Part shown: positions 7,441 to 12,153 of the stretch, in pieces | How positions within the stretch are numbered: position 1 is the first letter of the stretch | Layout: each line of letters starts with the position of its first letter | Assembly: GCA_002362735.1 (NCBI GenBank) | Contig: DEUU01000358.1 | Location: 10,524-25,744, forward strand | Direction: 5' to 3' | DNA from: Dehalococcoidia bacterium UBA3254 | Lineage (GTDB): Bacteria > Chloroflexota > Dehalococcoidia > Dehalococcoidales > UBA3254 | Length of the DNA stretch: 15,221 bases | Translations under genes and position numbers: made by a program | Notes under the pieces: generated by a model | The model's database searches: none | The model's input: only the letters and a program-made list of their open reading frames with translations | What the model was told of the DNA's origin: nothing

Positions 7441-8012
7441 GCAAGTTCAGATATGCTAATGATTTGATTGGTGTTAACGACCATAAAATCAAATTCGGAA
7501 CGTGAACAATTCAACTCAGATGACAGAGTAGCATTTGTAACCGGAATAAAGATTTGCTCCATATTTAATGCATTTATTGATGACTCACTTTCGCTGATAT
7601 AGACTTGGCCGACGATAGTTAAATCCTGTACCTGGATACTAACCCAAACAGGTTTTTTCCGTTGAAACAAAGTATATCGGAAAGGCTTTGGGGGAGGTAA
7701 TTCGCCGCAGGTGATTTTACTTTCAGCTACAGCCAGTATGTTATTCTTATTAAGCAGGCAATTTGCAGCAAGATCTTCTTTCTTGCCGTCCGGCTTATAA
7801 ATTTCGACTTCGGTGAGCGGCAAAAAATTGTTGGTTAACTCTGATTCACTTACAACAGAACCTTTATTCAAAATATCCAAAAGTCGCTCTGAAATAGTGT
7901 GGACAGTATATCCTTTAAATATTTTATTCTCGGTAAACACCACAACATAAGTACATCTAGGGGCTTCAACCAATTCTGCAATCGAGCATATTTGATCGTT
8001 ATTATCTGTCAT
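7431..8012 (-). CDS. Hypothetical protein with an internal duplication, 193 residues
   Basis: A soluble protein made of two similar halves. Half 1 (about residues 23-98) reads VVFTENKIFKGYTVHTISE, then LLDILN, FLPLTEVEIY and NNILAVAE. Half 2 (about 121-191) reads VSIQVQDLTIVGQVYISESE, then INALN, IFIPVTNATL and NQIISISE. The order and spacing of strand, short helix, F-[IL]-P-[LV]-T motif and closing strand agree, so each half is probably one small beta-rich domain. A DUF6812-like relation is possible, but I cannot confirm it. GGAG lies 7 bases before the ATG. There is no signal peptide or membrane helix, so it should be cytoplasmic. It shares the strand of the Cys-rich gene upstream (87 bases apart). 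Function unknown. Confidence 0.75.
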   Translation of the reverse strand: MTDNNDQICSIAELVEAPRCTYVVVFTENKIFKGYTVHTISERLLDILNKGSVVSESELTNNFLPLTEVEIYKPDGKKEDLAANCLLNKNNILAVAESKITCGELPPPKPFRYTLFQRKKPVWVSIQVQDLTIVGQVYISESESSINALNMEQIFIPVTNATLSSELNCSRSEFDFMVVNTNQIISISELAKV

Positions 8013-8099
8013 TCACCGCTCCAGAAAAATTAAACCAGTGGAATTTTCATCAGTCTCAGTTTTTATCACTTACACTATATACGCATAGTATTTTGCGCC

Positions 8100-8285
8100 T
8101 TACGCTCTTAACAGCTGTGTTTTATTAACCTTTTTCTTGAACACGAATTGTTCTTTTTCTTTGATTATTGGCTTTGTCTGCGGGGATTGCTCAAGACAAA
8201 TAATACATTCACTACAAAATCCTTCTTGACAAGGAATTGGACTGAATAAACATGGCTGCCCTTTATGATATTCTAGATTTGGCAT
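8100..8285 (-). CDS. Small Cys-rich protein, 61 residues
   Basis: A 61-residue protein with five Cys in its first half: CLFSPIPCQEGFCSECIIC (residues 12-30), containing CxxC pairs that could bind a metal such as zinc or a cluster. The second half is a basic, charged tail (KEKEQFVFKKKVNKTQLL). The CLFSPxxCQEGxCxxC pattern is one I associate with short uncharacterised proteins of Dehalococcoidia-like bacteria; that is recollection, not a search. A near-perfect AGGAGGATCAA binding site sits right before the ATG, so the gene is very likely translated despite its size. A TATAAT lies about 60 bases upstream, without a good -35. Function unknown. Confidence 0.7.
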   Translation of the reverse strand: MPNLEYHKGQPCLFSPIPCQEGFCSECIICLEQSPQTKPIIKEKEQFVFKKKVNKTQLLRA

Positions 8286-8464
8286 TTGATCCTCCTCTCA
8301 GCAGTTTTTCATAAAGTAACTTTTATTATGAGTGGCTCCTATTATATTTAGAATGGTTTTAAAGTAATGGGTTTCTTATAACTTTAGTACTAAAACAATT
8401 GCATTCCGGTAACTGTACTCATTACTTTTATACTCATCTCTAAAAACTACACATTATCAAATAA

Positions 8465-8690
8465 GCTTGGACGTTTTTCATTGAACCTGGCAGTCCTCGG
8501 AGAATGCCGATTTTGAACCTGTTGACACCAGGCTGAGAGATGAATTACGAGATCGATAGGTCTTTACTAGCCTTGAAGAAGCAAAAGTATTGATTGAACA
8601 AAGGGGGAAGAAATATTATCATACAGGTTCGCACTGCTCGAAGCTTTTCCAGCCTCCGGCACCGGGGCCACAATTTTGTTCCGCCTCAGA
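8465..8690 (+). pseudogene. IS3-family transposase remnant (C-terminal end of OrfB)
   Basis: In one plus-strand frame the text reads TFFIEPGSPRENADFEPVDT, then RLRDELRDR, stop (TAG 8557-8559), VFTSLEEAKVLIEQ, and an eroded version of the RPHSSLGYRPPAPE ending (SHCSKLFQPPAPGP). This is the unmistakable C-terminus of IS3-family DDE transposases, covering the last catalytic Glu region. Only about 75 of the usual 270-300 residues remain, one stop is in frame, and no 5' part or terminal inverted repeats are seen nearby. It is therefore a dead fragment. It marks past insertion activity in the segment next to the cassette array. Confidence 0.85.
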
Positions 8691-8813
8691 AAACTGGACA
8701 GAAAACACTGCGTTTTTGATTAGTTTTAGGTCTTATTAAAGCGCAAAGTTCTAACTGAACAGGCAAAAAGCTCGTTTGCAGACTATCTTAAAGGAGCTCA
8801 GGATAATAAAAAG

Positions 8814-8840
8814 TGACAACGAGTGGATTTGGACCACTGA
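8814..8840 (-). repeat. tRNA 3'-end copy 4 (att-like)
   Basis: 27 bases match the 3' end of the tRNA at 11839 with a single change (GAC for GGC in the acceptor end). The T-arm stem AGTGG/CCACT is intact. It begins 6 bases after the stop codon of the HsmA-like gene in the tRNA direction. Sixteen bases beyond the repeat (8799-8814) are shared, apart from one A, with the same position at copy 2. Confidence 0.8.
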
Positions 8841-8846
8841 GTTTAT

Positions 8847-9218
8847 CTACCGCATTGACACGAAGAAGCCGGTCAGGTATGGGATTAACCAGACTGCCCA
8901 TACAAACACACTAAAGTGATGAAAATTGGCAATAGCTTTTTCATTCTTGATAACTAATACAGAAGTCGCCCAGACAGCGTGAACAAACATCAGTAAAATA
9001 GCTGCTATTCCAGTGACTGCATGAATGCTGAATTCAAGTCCGCCTGACATCTCAAACATTATACCTGTGCCTGTCGTATCGCAAGCTAAACCACCCCAGA
9101 AAAAGATCAGGTGCCAGTATTTCAATCTTCGAGCAAGCCTTTCGCTCCAAACCCCTATTGAATACAGAATCAATGCCAGTGTGATCAAAATACTGGCGAC
9201 CAGTAGCTGAGTCGTCAT
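8847..9218 (-). CDS. HsmA-family membrane protein
   Basis: A 123-residue protein with four predicted membrane helices (about residues 4-22, 36-56, 64-88 and 100-120). It matches the pattern I know for the HsmA family (TIGR03987): an N-terminal helix, then SERLARRLKYWHLIFFWGGL, a DTTGT motif, SIHAVTGIAAILLMFVHAVW and a final helix after NFHHFSVFVW. Conserved His residues within or near helices (W-H, I-H-A, V-H-A-V-W, F-H-H) are typical and could bind a cofactor. The biochemical role is not established to my knowledge. GAGGA is 12 bases before the ATG, rather far. This is the sole gene of its cassette, with its own promoter at 9253-9282. It ends 6 bases before att copy 4. Confidence 0.8.
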   Translation of the reverse strand: MTTQLLVASILITLALILYSIGVWSERLARRLKYWHLIFFWGGLACDTTGTGIMFEMSGGLEFSIHAVTGIAAILLMFVHAVWATSVLVIKNEKAIANFHHFSVFVWAVWLIPYLTGFFVSMR

Positions 9219-9252
9219 GCTTATATATGTTCCTCAATCTATACTGCTGGTT

Positions 9253-9282
9253 ATAATAAGATATTTATCCCGGATGAGTCAA
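9253..9282 (-). promoter_or_regulatory. Sigma70-type promoter of the HsmA-like gene
   Basis: On the minus strand TTGACT (9282-9277) and TATTAT (9258-9253) are 18 bases apart, inside the cassette and 35 bases before the ATG. Confidence 0.6.
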
Positions 9283-9345
9283 AACAAAACAAGTGAGAGA
9301 TATTGAAGAGCTATAGTGCAGGTCAGCGGGTGGGAAACCGAATAG

Positions 9346-9369
9346 TGGCAACGAGTGGATTTGGACCAC
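9346..9369 (-). repeat. tRNA 3'-end copy 3 (att-like)
   Basis: 24 bases identical to the tRNA 3' end, from the discriminator base through most of the T-arm. It begins 9 bases after the stop of the acyltransferase gene in the tRNA direction. Past the match the plus strand reads ATATTGG then ATATGACC, similar to the outer copy at 91. Confidence 0.85.
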
Positions 9370-9378
9370 ATATTGGCG

Positions 9379-10332
9379 TTATATGACCGGATTACCTTCT
9401 CGTACCTTTTCAGGAATCCTTTCGATATCTGTTGCCCCATCTTTGATAAGAGGATGAAAGATGTACCACTGATCGGCAAAGACTCTTGCCATCTGTTCTA
9501 TTGCCCGCATCGTACGCTCGGTCAGATCCCTGGCATCCTCGGTCAGGTTACCTCCAGGATCGAATTCTATCGGCTTACAGATAATAGCCAGAAATTTGGT
9601 ATTGGTTGAACGAAAAAGCCCGCAAGGAATTATTTTAGCACCCGTCCTCAAAGCCATGGCGGCTACACCGCTGGGAGCGGTGATAATCTTATTGCCAAGC
9701 TTTACCGCTATTCCCTTTTCAGTACCAGGGCTGTCAATCATCAGGGCAAGTGCTTCATTTCGTTTGAGAACATCCAGCATATGAAGAATGCCTTTATTAG
9801 CGCTGATCAATTTGACTCCGCTGTGAGCCCTCGGCTTTTGAATGAATCTATCAGTCTGGCCGGACTCAAGATTATGTACAACGGCATTTATCGGGTACCC
9901 CGCATTGCTCAAAGCCTTCATCCCAAGTTCAAGACTTCCGATGTGCAGGCTAACTATGATAACCCCCTTGCCTCCCGCAAAAGCATTATCCAGGTTCTCC
10001 GAGCCGATCATGTCTATGTCTTTCTCCAGAACTCCCTCTTTTGGATAGGCATAACGGAGCATATCTACAATGGACTTACAGTAATTACGCATCGCATAGC
10101 GAGCGGTCTTTCTTACTTCGGTGGAATTTACATCCTGACAGAGAACCGCTGCGATACTTTTAATCATATTGCCGCGACCTCGAGGCCAAATACAATAGAC
10201 CACATCTCCAACAGCACTGGCTATTGGATAACTTAAAAAAGCAGGCAGCCTGCCCGCCGTGGCTCTTCCGAATTCCAGGAGATTATATAATATCAAACTA
10301 CACCCGGGAACACTAATAATCCGGATTGCCAT
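9379..10332 (-). CDS. LpxL/PatA-type lysophospholipid (lipid A-like) acyltransferase
   Basis: A 317-residue membrane-associated acyltransferase. The catalytic HxxxxE box is His130-IGSL-Glu135 in IIVSLHIGSLELG, within the typical order: an N-terminal amphipathic or hydrophobic stretch, GKGVIIVSLHIG, a substrate-binding block (ALALMIDSPGTEKGIAVKLG), AAMALRTGAKIIP, and a C-terminal RAIEQMARVFADQWYIFHPL near the family's usual QWyxFrp ending. Length agrees with the family (290-320). Such enzymes move acyl chains from acyl-ACP or acyl-CoA onto glycolipids: lipid A in Gram-negatives, phosphatidylinositol mannosides in Actinobacteria. The acceptor here is unknown; if the host lacks lipid A, another glycolipid is likely. 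No good ribosome binding site precedes the ATG, so the start is less certain. Single gene of its cassette, with a consensus promoter. Confidence 0.85.
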   Translation of the reverse strand: MAIRIISVPGCSLILYNLLEFGRATAGRLPAFLSYPIASAVGDVVYCIWPRGRGNMIKSIAAVLCQDVNSTEVRKTARYAMRNYCKSIVDMLRYAYPKEGVLEKDIDMIGSENLDNAFAGGKGVIIVSLHIGSLELGMKALSNAGYPINAVVHNLESGQTDRFIQKPRAHSGVKLISANKGILHMLDVLKRNEALALMIDSPGTEKGIAVKLGNKIITAPSGVAAMALRTGAKIIPCGLFRSTNTKFLAIICKPIEFDPGGNLTEDARDLTERTMRAIEQMARVFADQWYIFHPLIKDGATDIERIPEKVREGNPVI

Positions 10333-10380
10333 AATCGGCTAATGACAAATCGGAAGTGTCCCTTTGTAACCTTGATATCG

Positions 10381-10409
10381 ATCATAGAATCATCTCTCAA
10401 AATTGTCAA
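10381..10409 (-). promoter_or_regulatory. Near-consensus promoter of the acyltransferase gene
   Basis: On the minus strand a perfect TTGACA (10409-10404) and TATGAT (10386-10381) are exactly 17 bases apart, 48 bases before the ATG and inside the cassette. Confidence 0.8.
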
Positions 10410-10513
10410 TTTTAATTAAATTCTCGTTCACAGGACATGTTTGAGCATGCATTGCTATTTGAATTCACGCCTTAGTCCGAGGGCTCTTAATTAACTGCAG
10501 GATAATAAAAAAG

Positions 10514-10537
10514 TAGCAACGAGTGGATTTGGACTAC
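10514..10537 (-). repeat. tRNA 3'-end copy 2 (att-like)
   Basis: About 24 bases match the tRNA 3' end with two changes (TAGC for TGGC, and ACTAC for ACCAC). It begins about 7 bases after the stop of the 143-residue membrane protein gene in the tRNA direction. The run CAGGATAATAAAAAAGT (10498-10514) on its other side is shared with copy 4. Confidence 0.8.
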
Positions 10538-10544
10538 GGCTAAC

Positions 10545-10976
10545 TTAGAACCCAGTGACTTTACGTTGAATGAATGCTAAAGTGGCCATAATAAGGAAAA
10601 TAATTGAAGTCACCAAAGGCCACGGCTTTCCCGCTTGAGAGGCTACACCAATCATACCTCCAGTTGCAGCGAAGAAGAACATTACATATGGTATTACTAC
10701 CCTGAGAGAACTTCGAAGGTCAATTTGGAGGATATCATCCGCTATTAACTCGAAGAGGGCGAACAAGAACATTAAAGCCAGCCATACAAAGTAAATAAGT
10801 GTCTTCTCTGTTTTTATTCCAGAAATAAACAGATATATCAAAGGAATAATAACCAAAGACGACGCGAGTCCTATCAATCTACCAGCTTCAGATAATCTTA
10901 AAAGACGTGCTATAAATACAGAAATTATTAGAAGCATGTACACATTGGCGGTTATAGCACCGATCAGGTTAGCCAT
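10545..10976 (-). CDS. Hypothetical multi-helix membrane protein, 143 residues
   Basis: Hydrophobic segments at about residues 8-25, 33-52, 60-80, 92-110 and 117-135 suggest four or five membrane helices. Loops are short and carry few charged residues apart from KTEKT, DDILQIDLRSSLR and the tail QRKVTGF. An acidic patch, FELIADDILQIDL, lies between helices 3 and 4. I do not recognise a family with confidence. A GGTGA-type binding site (AAGGTGA) lies 5 bases before the ATG, and a good promoter sits in the cassette upstream. It is the only gene of its cassette and its stop lies just before att copy 2. Function unknown. Confidence 0.75.
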   Translation of the reverse strand: MANLIGAITANVYMLLIISVFIARLLRLSEAGRLIGLASSLVIIPLIYLFISGIKTEKTLIYFVWLALMFLFALFELIADDILQIDLRSSLRVVIPYVMFFFAATGGMIGVASQAGKPWPLVTSIIFLIMATLAFIQRKVTGF

Positions 10977-11006
10977 CTTTTCACCTTACCTGAGTTAATA
11001 TAGACT

Positions 11007-11036
11007 ATAATACTGCCTATCTTTGTGGTATTTCAA
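11007..11036 (-). promoter_or_regulatory. Sigma70-type promoter of the 143-residue membrane protein gene
   Basis: On the minus strand TTGAAA (11036-11031) and TATTAT (11012-11007) are 18 bases apart, 31 bases before the ATG. Confidence 0.6.
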
Positions 11037-11190
11037 TAGATCCTGGGAGGGAAAGGAGAGTAAATTAGACTAAGTGGACGACTCAGCTATGCCCTATTTT
11101 TTTTCTGTGGATGAATAACTTTGAGGTGAGAACCTATAACACTGGTGATTTGCCAAAAGTTTTACAGTTTTAGCTTAAACCAACAAAAAA

Positions 11191-11218
11191 TGGCAACGAG
11201 CGGATTTGGACCACTGAC
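11191..11218 (-). repeat. tRNA 3'-end copy 1 (att-like)
   Basis: 28 bases match the tRNA 3' end with one change (GCGG for GTGG in the T-stem), the longest copy, reaching into the variable loop. It closes the cassette carrying the YCII-like gene. Confidence 0.85.
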
Positions 11219-11269
11219 GAGGGTATCTGCCTTTAAATTTGTTAATATCGAAGATCATTATTCGTATCT

Positions 11270-11295
11270 GGGGCTTGTTAAAGCCCCTTTTGTTT
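11270..11295 (+). terminator. Rho-independent terminator upstream of the YCII-like gene
   Basis: GGGGCTT-GTTA-... pairs with AAGCCCC (11281-11287) and is followed by TTTTGTTT. It reads on the plus strand and sits before the YCII-like gene, so it would stop plus-strand transcription entering this cassette from the left rather than end a gene seen here. Confidence 0.65.
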
Positions 11296-11306
11296 AATTA
11301 GCGAGA

Positions 11307-11312
11307 TATAAT
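11307..11312 (+). promoter_or_regulatory. Candidate -10 for the YCII-like gene
   Basis: A perfect TATAAT lies 33 bases before the ATG at 11346 and just after the terminator. No acceptable -35 is found at 16-18 bases, so the call is weak. Confidence 0.35.
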
Positions 11313-11345
11313 GTAAATATATTGCTGATTAAGGAGAAAGAAAAT

Positions 11346-11657
11346 ATGGCTAAGTTCTTATATATTTACTATGGTGGTAACATGGAAACAGATCCCAAAA
11401 AACAAAAGGAATCTATGGATGCCTGGATGAAATGGTTTAAGGATCTGGGCAAGGCAGTCGTTGACGCTGGCAACCCCACGATGCCGGGTAAGATGCTCGC
11501 TAAAACTGGTAGTAAATCAATAAGTGGAGATCCAATAACTGGCTATAGTATCGTTACGGCTGAAAACCTTGAAGCTGCACTCAAAATGGCTAAAGGGTCA
11601 CCACAACTCACCGCTGGCGGCCAAATAGCGGTGTATAGCATAAAGGAAATGATGTAG
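11346..11657 (+). CDS. YCII-related (DGPF-like) small protein
   Basis: A 103-residue protein starting MAKFLYIYYGGNM. The layout matches the YCII/DGPF family with its ferredoxin-like fold: first strand FLYIYYGG, a helix KKQKESMDAWMKWFKDLGKA, VVDAGNPTMPGK, then GYSIVTAENLEAALKMAKGS and a last strand GGQIAVYSIKEM. Members are small cytoplasmic proteins, often linked to stress or extracytoplasmic sigma factors in other bacteria; the reaction, if any, is not known here. AAGGAG lies 10 bases before the ATG at 11346, which is chosen over an in-frame TTG at 11322. It is the only gene in its cassette and the only one of the four reading opposite to the tRNA. A terminator follows at 11734. Confidence 0.8.
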   Translation: MAKFLYIYYGGNMETDPKKQKESMDAWMKWFKDLGKAVVDAGNPTMPGKMLAKTGSKSISGDPITGYSIVTAENLEAALKMAKGSPQLTAGGQIAVYSIKEMM

Positions 11658-11733
11658 ACTAGTGTTTCCTTCCCAATCTGTCAATGGATTGTTCAACTGT
11701 ATTAGCGCAATATACTAATATCAGAGCTTGTAT

Positions 11734-11763
11734 GGAGAGGGCTAAGACTCTCCCCATATTTTT
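11734..11763 (+). terminator. Terminator after the YCII-like gene
   Basis: GGAGAG pairs with CTCTCC across an 8-base loop and is followed by CCATATTTTT. It lies about 77 bases after the stop at 11657, on the plus strand. Confidence 0.55.
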
Positions 11764-11838
11764 CCCGAGCGAATGTGTCTACTAGTGGTGATCAGCACCA
11801 ATTTCTTTCGGGGGTAATAAAGGAGATATAATAATTAG

Positions 11839-11910
11839 TGGCAACGAGTGGATTTGGACCACTGACCAAGGGCTTATGAGTCCCCTGCTCTACCACTGAG
11901 CTACGTTGCC
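11839..11910 (-). tRNA. tRNA with anticodon CAU (elongator Met or Ile2)
   Basis: 72 bases on the minus strand fold as a cloverleaf: acceptor GGCAACG/CGTTGCC with discriminator A, D-arm GCTC/GAGC with loop AGTGGTA, anticodon loop CTCATAA (CAU), variable loop TGGTC, T-arm AGTGG/CCACT. G1-C72 is paired, so it is not an initiator. Two oddities: the T-loop reads TCCAAAT, with C where nearly all tRNAs have T at position 55, and the last anticodon-stem pair is A31-G39 where A-U is expected. No CCA is encoded. A good promoter precedes it. It is the target of the repeated integrations downstream. Met versus Ile2 cannot be decided by eye. Confidence 0.9.
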
Positions 11911-11950
11911 ACGAATGGACATCCCCACGTACAGGTGGGTATCCTATAAC

Positions 11951-11979
11951 TTTATACCACATAGACCCGCAGTCGTCAA
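11951..11979 (-). promoter_or_regulatory. Sigma70-type promoter of the tRNA gene
   Basis: On the minus strand TTGACG (11979-11974) and TATAAA (11956-11951) are 17 bases apart, about 41 bases before the tRNA. A hairpin CCCAC/GTGGG lies between promoter and tRNA. Transcripts passing the tRNA would enter the cassette array in the sense of three of its genes. Confidence 0.65.
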
Positions 11980-12153
11980 TTATTGCCGGGCCTTGCTAAT
12001 CCCTGTAAATTATCCCCGAAAAAGAAGGTTTCCAGGATTCTGAATTGACCCATTGGTCCGGGTTAAATTTTCAGTCATGCCTTTCCAGGCGTCGGGTGCG
12101 GAAAAACTTTCATGAGTCTGTCAGCCTGCGGATAAGGGTTTGCCGTATGCCGT

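Larger units (their letters stand above)
8814..11910 (-). mobile_element. Tandem single-gene cassette array at a tRNA 3' end
   Basis: The tRNA gene at 11839-11910 is followed on its 3' side by four partial copies of its last 23-28 bases, starting at 11191, 10514, 9346 and 8814 (plus-strand left edges). Intervals are 648, 677, 1168 and 532 bp, each with exactly one gene, and the genes are unrelated. Duplicated tRNA 3' ends are the known signature of site-specific integration by tyrosine recombinases at tRNA genes. Serial use of the same site explains a nested or tandem array. No integrase, excisionase or relaxase is present in the window, so mobility would need an enzyme supplied in trans. Alternative: leftover att copies after deletions inside larger islands. 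Confidence 0.65.

Noticed and set aside
8814..11218. The repeats as a CRISPR array or dispersed REP element
   Set aside because: Intervals of 532-1168 bp each contain a full gene, and the repeat is the 3' end of the adjacent tRNA, so attachment-site copies fit far better.
8814..11218. Tandem duplicated tRNA genes that decayed
   Set aside because: Only the 3' 23-28 bases are present at each copy and the flanking sequences are unrelated; decay of whole copies would leave D-arm or anticodon traces.
11915..11946. Sequence around CATCCCCACGTACAGGTGGG resembles a type I-E CRISPR repeat
   Set aside because: Only one copy, with no spacing pattern or cas genes; it is better read as a simple hairpin between the tRNA promoter and the tRNA.
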